Origin: Aneurinibacillus sp. REN35
Lineage (GTDB): Bacteria > Bacillota > Bacilli > Aneurinibacillales > Aneurinibacillaceae
NCBI RefSeq assembly: GCF_041379945.2
Contig: NZ_JBFTXJ020000003.1
Span: forward strand, 310,001 to 374,000
Reading direction: 5' to 3'
Length of the DNA stretch: 64,000 bases
Below the pieces are notes generated by a model that was given only the letters and a program-made list of their open reading frames with translations, did no database searches and was not told where the DNA came from. Positions within the stretch are counted from its first letter, which is position 1, and each line of letters begins with the position of its first letter. The translations under genes were made by a program, and so were the position numbers. Shown here piece after piece: positions 1 to 8,311 of this stretch.

Positions 1-855
1 ACCGAAGAATCCGGTAACGAACGTAAGCGGCAGCATAATTGTCGAGATCATTGTCAGGATGTTGAGATTCTCCGTCGTTTTGGCGCTGACGATGGAGTAA
101 TACGTATCAAGGGCGCTGTTTACCAGGTCCTTAAATGTTTCGGTTGAATCGGCAATTCGCTCAAGGTGATCTTTTAAGTCGATGTAGAAAGGAACATTAT
201 CCTCCTGGATCGGGAACTGCCACTGGCCATTCATTGTGGCAAATACTCGCTTCTGGGGCAGAATAACCCGCCGGATAAGGATCAGTGTTCGTTTCAATGC
301 GAGAAACTCTTCCGTAACAAGCTCCATGTTGTGTTCATACATCTCATCTTCGATTTCATCGATCCGGATGCTGATCCGATCAAGAATCGGAAAGTATTCA
401 TCCGTTATGCCATCAATAATTGAGTAGAGAAGATAATCCGCACCTTTATTCATATACTCTTTGCTTCGCAGACTCGCGGCGGCGATACGTCCGATGGATG
501 GCATAGGGCGTTTATGAATGGTAACAATGTAATTCGGTCCCATGAATACATTCAGCTCAAGCGTCGTAATCTCATTGTCGCTCTCTTCGTGGTAACGCAG
601 TGCATGAAAGACAAAGAAGTGATAGTCTTCATAGTTGTCCACTTTAGCCCGCGGACTATGCTGCAGGCAATCTTCAATGGCCAGCGGGTGAAAATTAAAT
701 AGCTTAGCTACATAATGCAGTTCCTGATTGCTTGTATTAAATAAATCAATCCAAAGTAAATCTTCACTGGAGTGCAGAAATTCGTCGATTTTATTCAGAT
801 CTACATCGTGGATCATTTCTTGGCTGGAGTGGTTATAAAAATACGTCTTAATCAT
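1..855 (-). CDS. corA: Magnesium/cobalt transporter CorA (3' end beyond window)
   Basis: Pentameric CorA channels import Mg2+ across the cytoplasmic membrane. The 285 visible codons cover the large N-terminal cytoplasmic domain and stalk helix and end in the start of TM1 (TMISTIMLPLTFVTGFFG), one residue short of the expected Met-Asn of the GMN selectivity motif, so the second TM and C-terminus lie beyond base 1. The ATG at 855 has a strong GGAGGG site 7-8 bases upstream. The gene sits downstream of an M-box riboswitch and intrinsic terminator on the same strand, so expression should rise when Mg2+ is scarce. Family call is firm; only the C-terminus is unseen. Confidence 0.95.
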   Translation of the reverse strand, partial: MIKTYFYNHSSQEMIHDVDLNKIDEFLHSSEDLLWIDLFNTSNQELHYVAKLFNFHPLAIEDCLQHSPRAKVDNYEDYHFFVFHALRYHEESDNEITTLELNVFMGPNYIVTIHKRPMPSIGRIAAASLRSKEYMNKGADYLLYSIIDGITDEYFPILDRISIRIDEIEDEMYEHNMELVTEEFLALKRTLILIRRVILPQKRVFATMNGQWQFPIQEDNVPFYIDLKDHLERIADSTETFKDLVNSALDTYYSIVSAKTTENLNILTMISTIMLPLTFVTGFFG

Positions 856-910
856 AGCAATCCCTCCTTCACCTTTTCCCGTTGCAACACGTTTCGTCCT
901 TGAATTTCAC

Positions 911-953
911 AGAAAAAGCCTCTCCTGTAAGCATGGTATCCAGGAGAGGCTTT
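911..953 (-). terminator. Intrinsic terminator, expression platform of the M-box
   Basis: A perfect 13-bp stem (915-927 with 941-953) with a 13-base loop is followed, in minus-strand sense, by GGCTTTTTCTG. It lies between the M-box aptamer and corA, the usual place for the Mg2+-dependent terminator that stops transcription when the aptamer is folded. Confidence 0.85.
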
Positions 954-1018
954 GGTTTTCTGATTGTAAACACAAAGAAGGAACGCATACGAAAGACCCG
1001 TACGTTCCGGTTGATTCT

Positions 1019-1185
1019 CCGGGTTGAGCTTTGGCACAGAACAACGTAGAGTCTAATCGCTCAGCCACGTTAAGTAAAGCCTTAATCCGGCAATACCTGT
1101 TCTACCCATTGGCGTCTCTCGACGTTTCCGGGCAGTGGCCTGTGTTTGAACTGGAGCCTCGCCTAACGAGAATGGTTATGAACTT
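1019..1185 (-). ncRNA. M-box (ykoK leader) Mg2+ riboswitch
   Basis: Read on the minus strand, the leader contains the M-box hallmarks in order: GTTAGGCGAGGCTCC (about 1169-1155), ACTGCCCGGAAACGTCGA, GACGCCAATGGGTAGAACAG, and near the end GTGCCAAAGCTCAACCC. These match the conserved cores of the B. subtilis ykoK/mgtE leader as I know it. The aptamer is followed by a strong terminator and then corA, which fits transcription attenuation by high Mg2+. Exact ends are approximate. Confidence 0.92.
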
Positions 1186-1198
1186 TTTTGACATACTT

Positions 1199-1227
1199 AG
1201 GATATAAACAAATGCGCAGGTTGTCAA
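1199..1227 (-). promoter_or_regulatory. Sigma-A promoter of the M-box/corA transcript
   Basis: Minus-strand TTGACA (1227-1222), 17-bp spacer, TATCCT (1204-1199). Predicted start near 1192, just upstream of the aptamer. Confidence 0.8.
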
Positions 1228-1333
1228 TTGTCTTTTCTGATATTCCTTCACATAGTTTGACGGTAGGGCATGCAGGGGTAGAAGAAGTAATAAAAGAATA
1301 CCCGATACATAGAAGTAAAGCTGGAGGAAAGCC

Positions 1334-2779
1334 ATGGAGAAGCCACACGTACAGGAAAAGATATTGGATGCAGCCCTTTGCCAATTTCTCTTTCCATTTT
1401 CACTGCAGAAGGGTTGTAGAGATTCACTACAGAAAGAATTAAAAGAACAAGGGTTTGAATATTTTCATCTGGACAAAGAAGAGATAGAAGACAAGTATTA
1501 CGGGCAGGCGTACCATGTCTCCCACCGGAATATGGAGCGTTATTATCTTCCTTTCGTCTCCAGTGTTTTGTTTCCTCATTCCGAAGAACAAAAAGGATTT
1601 CACCGTTATTCCCGCAGTATGGAAGGGGAAGGGTCAGTGCGCTTAGGAGAGCGTGAGCTGTGGTTTACCATTCACTCCGCAGACGTTATATTGTGCCCGT
1701 TTGATTTGGGGTTTGTGACGGTTCGCATCGAGCTTGCAAAAGAGGATCTGACGTATACGTTAGCCCTTGAATTTATTAAACAGTTCAGTCAGCTGGAGAA
1801 TGTATTGAAAAAGAAAGAATATCCGATTGTTTGTTATCAAGAGACAGAGTATGAAGAAATCGAAAGCTTTCTATTCAAAGAAGTTGTCCCTGTCATCAAG
1901 CCCTACCTTGATCAGGCGGATATAGGCAAAGCTTATTTCGAGACCCTTCCCTTTTTTGTGGATGAGAGAATGTATGTACAGGCATATTTCATCTTTGCAC
2001 AAGGACAAGAAATTAATAAAGTTGATGCTTATCGGGCAGGTCAATTGAACGGATTGAATGAATTTGAGCATCCGCATGTTAGTGCGAACAACCAAGCGTT
2101 TATTGAGGCGTATTGTCAGCACCATATTTATACCCGCTGGGCACCTCGTACATATTTTATCGCAGACGATGATGCATTTATCTGTCTGACGAGTGAACAG
2201 GGTAAGAGAGCGGAGCGGCTTGCGGGTGAGATGTATGGTGAATATTATTACAGTCTTCTGTTGAATTTTTTCCATAAGATTGTGCTGCTAAAGCTGTCTA
2301 CGCAATATTCGGTGTTGAATGTCGATAAGCATAATGAAGATATTGAGGAATTGATCCGGTCTATTACCGAATTTTCTTCCCGGTATTTCTTTGTAGAGAC
2401 CGTATCACAAACGCAGGGCAAGGAGATATTTCGCCTTGTTCGAAAAGTTTTTCGTAATGATGAATTATATGAGGATGCGAAGGAAACGCTGAATAGTTTA
2501 TTTCGTTATCAGGATAAATTCTCGGATAAACGAAACAATTATTTACTATTGATTCTTACCATCTATACGGTAGTCGGCGGTATTTATGGAATGAACCAGG
2601 TGATTGAAGATTTAAAAGGAAATATCGATTGGGGGAAAATGCTTGAGTATTCCCTGTTCGAATATATTGCCCTCTTTGTAACCTTTAGCGGACTTATCTT
2701 AGCTACTGTGATGGGTGTCATTGCGCTGGTGCGCTGGACACAGGAGCAAGCTCGGACCCGGGGAAAGGATAAGAGATAA
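1334..2779 (+). CDS. CorA-like two-TM membrane protein, divergent from corA
   Basis: A 481-residue protein whose last 80 residues hold two predicted TM helices (NYLLLILTIYTVVGGIYGMN and YIALFVTFSGLILATVMGVI) separated by a short acidic loop. The first helix ends in YGMN (Gly419-Met420-Asn421), the signature position and spacing of the CorA superfamily. The long N-terminal part has no CorA motif I recognise. ATG 1334 follows GGAGG at 1323-1327. It is transcribed away from corA and ends in a strong terminator. It may be a divergent divalent-cation channel or a CorA-fold protein of another role; the architecture is clear, the substrate is not. Confidence 0.7.
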   Translation: MEKPHVQEKILDAALCQFLFPFSLQKGCRDSLQKELKEQGFEYFHLDKEEIEDKYYGQAYHVSHRNMERYYLPFVSSVLFPHSEEQKGFHRYSRSMEGEGSVRLGERELWFTIHSADVILCPFDLGFVTVRIELAKEDLTYTLALEFIKQFSQLENVLKKKEYPIVCYQETEYEEIESFLFKEVVPVIKPYLDQADIGKAYFETLPFFVDERMYVQAYFIFAQGQEINKVDAYRAGQLNGLNEFEHPHVSANNQAFIEAYCQHHIYTRWAPRTYFIADDDAFICLTSEQGKRAERLAGEMYGEYYYSLLLNFFHKIVLLKLSTQYSVLNVDKHNEDIEELIRSITEFSSRYFFVETVSQTQGKEIFRLVRKVFRNDELYEDAKETLNSLFRYQDKFSDKRNNYLLLILTIYTVVGGIYGMNQVIEDLKGNIDWGKMLEYSLFEYIALFVTFSGLILATVMGVIALVRWTQEQARTRGKDKR

Positions 2780-2826
2780 GAAAAATCCCCTGTTGGCATT
2801 AGTTTCAACAGGGGATTTTTCTTATC
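2775..2826. terminator. Bidirectional terminator between convergent genes
   Basis: A 21-bp perfect stem (2775-2795 with 2806-2826), loop of 10 bases, with A- and T-rich ends on both sides. It overlaps the last codons of the minus-strand ThDP enzyme gene and follows the CorA-like gene directly, so it can serve both. Confidence 0.9.
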
Positions 2827-4492
2827 CACGAAGTAACGTAGGGGGGACTTCAAATGGGTCCACCATAATCTCAATAACAGTAGGTCCATTATGCAGCAAG
2901 GCATTGTGCACAGACAAGGAGATTTCCTTTTCGGTATGACAACGGAAGGCATTGGCCCCAAGTGATTCCGCAAATTTTTTAATATCGACGCCGGTCGTAT
3001 ATACCGTACCTACCGCCTTCTTAAAATGATTGGACATCCCTTTATCCACCATATCAAGCCTGCTGTTGTTAAAAACGATAAAAATGGCAGCGATATTTTC
3101 ATTAACAGCCGTCGATATCTCAGTTCCATGCATAAAGATAGATCCATCTCCGCACAAGCATGCAACGATATCTGTTGGAGAGGCTACCTTTGCTCCGATT
3201 GCATAGCTTAATGAATAGCCCATCGTTCCAAATGCTGCATCGAAGAAGAAGGTACCGGGTTCATAAATATCAAAATTTTGAATGGCATAAAAGGAATGGC
3301 TTCCTTCATCACCAAAAATAACAGTATGGCTAGGAAGGCTTTTCCGAAGCGCACGAACAGCTTCAACAGCAGATATAAAGCAAGGAGCTGGTGATGAAGA
3401 AGCAGGAGGGGCTAGCTCGACCTCATGTTCATCAATAGCAGCACTGACCTGTCTATATATTTCCTCGCTGTATATAGATGTTTTTTCTTTTGGTTCCGCA
3501 AGTTTTAAAAGCTCTCCTATGTTATGTTTAATGTCACCTTGAATAAAGCAGGTAGGCACGGGAAGCGCTTTCTGAATAAAGGTTGGCTCGTAGTCAAAAT
3601 GAATAACATTTGCCGGGTACATATCAGTCGTAAATCCAGCCGTAGACATATCATTTAGCTGGGAGCCGATGACAATCATGAGATCGATTCCCGAACGTAA
3701 ATACGCTTCTGCCTGTTCGGTTCCGCCGAGTCCGAAGCTGTTTAAGGACAGAGGGTGATTAGTAGGGAAGGTACCCTTTCCTCCCGGTGTTGTGACAACA
3801 GGAATATTCCAATGCTCCGAAAACGAGCGAATTTCTTCATAGGCAAAGGCAGAGTGAACACCTTTGCCAAGAATCATTACCGGATTTTGTGCCTGTTCGA
3901 TGAGAGGGATGACTGCCTGTATGCCTTCAGAAGTCAGTGGAAACCTCTTTTGTTCGGATAAGACATCAAATGCCCCTACATCTTCAAGCAATACGTCAAG
4001 CGGAATCGATAGATGTACCGGACCCTTGGCTCCGGTGAGCGCTCGTTCTAGAGCATGCTTGAAATATATCGGGAACAAATCCCCTCGCTCGACCCGTGCA
4101 CTAAATTTTGTTACCGACTCAAATAAGGTAACCATATCTGTACCAAACGGTGTAGAATCCTGAGCAAGAGGTCTGCCCGTATTTTTCATTGAAGGATGTC
4201 CTGTGATAAAAATGACTGGGAGATAAAAGGCCTTGGCTTGTCCGGCAGCTGTGATCAGGTTGGTGCCTCCGGGACCTGATGTTCCCATAGCGACACCGAT
4301 TGTTTGATTTTTAAGAGCGTATCCAGAGGCTTGAAAGCCAGCCCCGGACTCATGCCGGGACAGGATGAATTGGATCGACTGTTCTTCACATTCCATGAGA
4401 AGAGGCACGATTGATTTGCCAGGTATTCCAAAAACATGTGTCACACCAAGCTTTTTAATATGGTGGACAAAAGAGGATGCAACAGTAGGCAT
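2822..4492 (-). CDS. Thiamine-diphosphate enzyme, acetolactate synthase/decarboxylase-like
   Basis: A 556-residue member of the ThDP-dependent decarboxylase superfamily in the PYR-middle-PP order. The N-terminal PYR domain carries the activating glutamate in RHESGAGFQASGYA (Glu48) and MGTSGPGG; the C-terminal PP domain has the metal/ThDP motif GDGS followed about 27 residues later by NNS. The chain is close to the length of the acetolactate synthase large subunit, but no small subunit lies nearby, so a biosynthetic ilvB is unlikely. Benzoylformate decarboxylase, sulfopyruvate-type or catabolic ALS-like roles are all open. The start is only 6 bases downstream of the sensor kinase stop, implying one transcript. 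Confidence 0.8.
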   Translation of the reverse strand: MPTVASSFVHHIKKLGVTHVFGIPGKSIVPLLMECEEQSIQFILSRHESGAGFQASGYALKNQTIGVAMGTSGPGGTNLITAAGQAKAFYLPVIFITGHPSMKNTGRPLAQDSTPFGTDMVTLFESVTKFSARVERGDLFPIYFKHALERALTGAKGPVHLSIPLDVLLEDVGAFDVLSEQKRFPLTSEGIQAVIPLIEQAQNPVMILGKGVHSAFAYEEIRSFSEHWNIPVVTTPGGKGTFPTNHPLSLNSFGLGGTEQAEAYLRSGIDLMIVIGSQLNDMSTAGFTTDMYPANVIHFDYEPTFIQKALPVPTCFIQGDIKHNIGELLKLAEPKEKTSIYSEEIYRQVSAAIDEHEVELAPPASSSPAPCFISAVEAVRALRKSLPSHTVIFGDEGSHSFYAIQNFDIYEPGTFFFDAAFGTMGYSLSYAIGAKVASPTDIVACLCGDGSIFMHGTEISTAVNENIAAIFIVFNNSRLDMVDKGMSNHFKKAVGTVYTTGVDIKKFAESLGANAFRCHTEKEISLSVHNALLHNGPTVIEIMVDPFEVPPTLLRG

Positions 4493-4498
4493 ACAGTA

Positions 4499-6115
4499 TC
4501 ATTCCTTTTCGATAATTTTAGGAAGAGAAACAGTAAACGTAGTACCTTTTCCTTTTTCGGAAAAAACATGAAGCGATCCCTTATGACTTTCGATGATTTG
4601 GTAAGAAATGGACAATCCTAATCCCAAACCGTCCTCTTTCGTCGTGAAAAATGGATGCATGATTTGGTCTAACTCCATAGGTGTCATCCCGCATCCATTG
4701 TCCTCAATTATGATGCTAATAGTTTGTTCATTTGTTTCTTCTATGCAGATTCTGATCGTACCGCCGTCTGGCATCGCCTCAATCGCATTCTGAATTAAAT
4801 TCATCATGACTTGTTTGATTTGCATGGCATCAACGTATAGAAAGATGAGTGCAGCAGGCATACTGTATTCGATTATGACATCGTGCAGCGAAGCATGACT
4901 TTTCATAAGAGCGATGGTTTCTGTAATGATCTGCTTAATTTCAACCTCCTTTTTCATCGGAACATCAGGCTTGGCAGTGGCTATGAAGCTAGTGACCAGT
5001 GTCTTCACCCGATCGAGTTCACTTTGAATGATGTTTAAATAATAATGATGCTTATCCTCTTGTGTAAGCGTCTCCTTCAACAAGTGGATAAAACCTGAAA
5101 TAGAGGTTAACGGATTTCTTATTTCATGAGCAAACCCGGCTGCCAGCTTTCCGATGACAGAAAATTTCTCAGAAGTAGTCACCTTTTTCTCAAGATTTTT
5201 CATATCGGTGATATTTCGAACTTGCCCGTACGCTCCATGTAACGTATTTTTTTCGTCATAAATAGGCAGCGTATCAAGAAGGCAGATGATCTTTTGCTGC
5301 GGGTTGTCTTCGTGAAACTCCACAACGATATCTTCATGAATGTGCTCATGCTCGAGTGTGCTGTGCATGTATGTACCTAGGCATTCAATGGTGGTTACCG
5401 GGAAGCCGAGTAATTCCTTTCGCTTTCGCCCCGTTATTTTTTCCATATAGGGATTTACATCAATGATATATCCTTCACTATCCGTTAAAATAATCCCATT
5501 TTTTGTTTTGTTCATCATGATTTGATTTAAAAGAAAGAGCCGTTGATTTTTTTTGCGCAACAAGAGCTCGCGTTCCACGGAATCGGCAATGGCAAGAAGC
5601 ATGCCTAAGTAAATATCATTTGCGTTTTCTATATCGGTGAAAATGGTTAGAGACCCTGTCAAATTGTTCATGCTGTCATATGAAAAGGGAATGGTATAGC
5701 AGGCTGCCTGGCTTAGATGGTCATGGTAATGCTGTGTTCCAAGTACCTTTACAGGATGCTTTTGCTCTAGAGCCAAGTTGATTGAATTGGTTCCCATTTC
5801 TTCTTCACTGAATTGAATGCCGAGACGAATGCCGATATTTTGTACAAAATGTATGATAGATTCGTCACCGTACATATCCAAGACCGTCGCATGTTGATCG
5901 GTAACAATAAATACAAGAGGTTGCTCATTGACAAAAAAGAGCATTTTTTTTGTGAAAAAATTAATGGTCGAGAGAATTTCCTCGTACTGTTTCTTTATTT
6001 GTTTAAGCTCCGTGTTACAGATGGCCGTAGGATGCGGAATCGTATATGGATCAAGACCAATATTTGCACAGTTCTGCTTGGAGATCTGTATATAGAGCGT
6101 TTCTTGCGTAATCAT
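4499..6115 (-). CDS. Sensor histidine kinase with GAF-like and PAS domains
   Basis: A 538-residue soluble kinase. Residues 70-190 resemble the GAF-type sensory domain of AcoR-like activators (EEEMGTNSINLAL, VKVLGTQHYHDHL). A PAS domain follows at about 205-320 (NGIILTDSEGYIIDVNPYMEKITG type). The HisKA box is FAHEIRNPLTSISGF with phospho-acceptor His330, and the ATPase domain shows MNLIQNAIEAM, DNGCGM and GLGLGLSISY. There is no transmembrane segment and no receiver domain, and no response regulator lies alongside. It is co-directional with the ThDP enzyme 6 bases downstream, so it probably senses a cytosolic metabolite tied to that enzyme, or feeds the Spo0A phosphorelay like other orphan kinases. 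By eye this stretch is more AT-rich than the genes after 7 kb. Confidence 0.88.
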   Translation of the reverse strand: MITQETLYIQISKQNCANIGLDPYTIPHPTAICNTELKQIKKQYEEILSTINFFTKKMLFFVNEQPLVFIVTDQHATVLDMYGDESIIHFVQNIGIRLGIQFSEEEMGTNSINLALEQKHPVKVLGTQHYHDHLSQAACYTIPFSYDSMNNLTGSLTIFTDIENANDIYLGMLLAIADSVERELLLRKKNQRLFLLNQIMMNKTKNGIILTDSEGYIIDVNPYMEKITGRKRKELLGFPVTTIECLGTYMHSTLEHEHIHEDIVVEFHEDNPQQKIICLLDTLPIYDEKNTLHGAYGQVRNITDMKNLEKKVTTSEKFSVIGKLAAGFAHEIRNPLTSISGFIHLLKETLTQEDKHHYYLNIIQSELDRVKTLVTSFIATAKPDVPMKKEVEIKQIITETIALMKSHASLHDVIIEYSMPAALIFLYVDAMQIKQVMMNLIQNAIEAMPDGGTIRICIEETNEQTISIIIEDNGCGMTPMELDQIMHPFFTTKEDGLGLGLSISYQIIESHKGSLHVFSEKGKGTTFTVSLPKIIEKE

Positions 6116-6295
6116 TTCTCACCTCGTTGAATCAAGTGTAGTATAGGTTCAATGTTAAATTGTGTGCATAACGGAAGTTGAAAAATCTAAAACAACTCCC
6201 TCTTATGTACTATAAAGAAAGGAATTCGACATATTTATGTAATTACCTGTAAAATATTGTTTTTTGTTGTATTTTTTTATGTACATAGAAAATGA

Positions 6296-6325
6296 TTGAA
6301 TCGAAAAGGTATTTATGTGTATAAT
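6296..6325 (+). promoter_or_regulatory. Sigma-A promoter of the CMD-family gene
   Basis: TTGAAT (6296-6301), 18-bp spacer, TATAAT (6320-6325), 38 bases before the start codon in an AT-rich gap. Confidence 0.7.
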
Positions 6326-6363
6326 TTTGTAAAATATTTTGATGGCGTAAAAGGGGGGAGCGT

Positions 6364-6762
6364 ATGGAGAACAGTCGTTATCAAAGAGGGTTAGAAGTCT
6401 TTAAAAAAATGACAGGGACAGAAGGTACTCAGATAATAGAACAACTGCAAGCATTGTATCCTGATATGGCTGATCTTATTATTACAAATGCATTTCATGA
6501 TATTTATACAAGAGAGGGTCTTAATTTGCAGCAAAGAGAGATCGTCACGCTCTCCTCGCTGATTACGCAGGGGGCGACGGATCAACTGCCCGTTCATGTA
6601 CGTGCAGCTCTCAATATAGGTCTAATGCCAAAGGAAATAATAGAAATCGTTATTCAGTGCGCCGTATATGCTGGATTTCCAAAAGCGTTGAGTGCTTTTC
6701 ATGTAGTGATGGAGGAGTTTGCGAAGCAGTCTATACATATAGAGCCGACAGAAAAAGCCTAA
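6364..6762 (+). CDS. Carboxymuconolactone decarboxylase (CMD/AhpD-like) family protein
   Basis: A 132-residue all-helical protein with the CMD core: REIVTLSSLITQGATDQLPVHVRAALNIGL, then IIEIVIQCAVYAGFPKALSA. The AhpD CxxC redox pair is absent (the central helix has no Cys pair), so a peroxidase-partner role is unlikely and a decarboxylase/lactonase-like or structural role is more plausible. ATG 6364 follows a very strong GGGGGGAG site. It has its own promoter and terminator and is therefore monocistronic, between the kinase/ThDP unit (opposite strand) and fer. Confidence 0.8.
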   Translation: MENSRYQRGLEVFKKMTGTEGTQIIEQLQALYPDMADLIITNAFHDIYTREGLNLQQREIVTLSSLITQGATDQLPVHVRAALNIGLMPKEIIEIVIQCAVYAGFPKALSAFHVVMEEFAKQSIHIEPTEKA

Positions 6763-6784
6763 CCAGAGCGGTTAGGCTTTTATT
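6753..6784 (+). terminator. Intrinsic terminator after the CMD-family gene
   Basis: 12-bp stem (6753-6764 with 6770-6781), 5-base loop, then TTATTGTTT. The A-rich left arm lets it act also for fer from the other side. Confidence 0.85.
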
Positions 6785-6818
6785 GTTTCAGATAGGCAGA
6801 AGCCTTGTAGGCTGGTTC

Positions 6819-7113
<295 letters not shown>

Positions 7114-7234
7114 GATGGTTCAAAAAAAATAATGGACGAATGGGGAATTTACCTTTTCTTCTCCATTTGAAGGGACAATACACTATAATAAGTACAGGAA
7201 TTACTTATCTGAAATAAAAGGATGAAGCTATAGA

Positions 7235-8311
7235 ATGCATACTCGTTTTGAAGAAGGATTGTTCTTGCTTTCAGCCGCACGATTTCAGGGGGAACGCACG
7301 TCTCAAGCGATTGTTCATCTGCTTAGAGGACGACAAAACAATCAGGTGATTGCTGATGCCGCTTTATTCGGTACGTCTATGCTGTATGGCATTATGAGAA
7401 AAATACCCGTGGAGGACGCTCGACACATGTTAGATCGGTTGATTGAACAGGGGTGGATTGAGGTTGCGCCAGGGTCTAAAGGTGGAGTCTCCTGCTCCTC
7501 GGCCGGGGAGGCGGAGCTTGCGGCATGTGAAGCGGCGTTTCAATATGAAGCATGTCTAGCATCTGTTGCCTCCGTGCATGAAAAAGTCCGAGCGGTTCGG
7601 TTCTGGAAGAAGCTCTCTCTTCTCGTTCAGACTGCGTCTCATTTAGCGGTGGGTGAAACACTGTTCTATCCGGTGATAGAACAAAGAGAGCTGCAGCAAG
7701 AGGTAAAGCATGTCATCAGGAATGCTGCAGATAAACGCGGCTTGGCCGCTCAATTGAAGGACGAGCTGGCCCAATGGATGGGAGAACTTCAAGCAGAGGA
7801 ACAGCAGCTCATTTTACGAAGGCTTAGCGGAAAAGCAAGAACGGGCTGGACATACAGGCAATTGGCCGATGCTTCACATACAGCACAGGGTGCGGCTGCG
7901 CTCCATATTCTTCGACTCGCCGCTGAACAGCTTGGCCGGATGGATGCAGGTCTCTATCCGCTTATCGGACAGTTGGCAGATCAAAAAACGAATGAGGCAG
8001 GCTTAACAAGAACAGCTCAGCAGACAAAAGCTTTACTTGATCAAGGCTGTTCATTTGAAGAGATTGTGCGTCGTCGGGCGCTGCGGCCCGGCACGATTGA
8101 AGATCATCTTGTTGAAATTGCTATTGCCGACCCGGCATTTGATATTGAACGATTTGTCTCCCGCGAAAAGATCGAACACATTCATGCGATTATGCGGGAG
8201 AGTGGAATGAAGAAGATTGGTGAGATACGACGTGAAGCCGGAGAGTCCTATAGCTTTCTCGAGATTCGCCTGGCATCCGTTCGTGCTGCACAGGGAGGGG
8301 ACCGGTCATAG
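7235..8311 (+). CDS. ypbB: YpbB-like helix-turn-helix protein
   Basis: A 358-residue protein encoded directly in front of the RecQ-family helicase. The N-terminal part (about 20-90) looks like a winged-helix module (MLDRLIEQGWIEVAPGS), and the C-terminal 90 residues resemble the helix-turn-helix found at the C-terminus of many RecQ proteins (TKALLDQGCSFEEIVRRRALRPGTIEDHL kind, shown in parts). Here that domain is a separate polypeptide, as in B. subtilis ypbB-recS, so the two products may act together. ATG 7235 is the first in the frame. The stop codon overlaps the probable recS start. Family call from synteny and domain; molecular function is not established. Confidence 0.8.
   Translation: MHTRFEEGLFLLSAARFQGERTSQAIVHLLRGRQNNQVIADAALFGTSMLYGIMRKIPVEDARHMLDRLIEQGWIEVAPGSKGGVSCSSAGEAELAACEAAFQYEACLASVASVHEKVRAVRFWKKLSLLVQTASHLAVGETLFYPVIEQRELQQEVKHVIRNAADKRGLAAQLKDELAQWMGELQAEEQQLILRRLSGKARTGWTYRQLADASHTAQGAAALHILRLAAEQLGRMDAGLYPLIGQLADQKTNEAGLTRTAQQTKALLDQGCSFEEIVRRRALRPGTIEDHLVEIAIADPAFDIERFVSREKIEHIHAIMRESGMKKIGEIRREAGESYSFLEIRLASVRAAQGGDRS

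Noticed and set aside
1188-1442. 84-codon plus-strand frame crossing the start of the CorA-like gene
   Set aside because: Runs over the riboswitch promoter region and overlaps a better-signalled gene in another frame.
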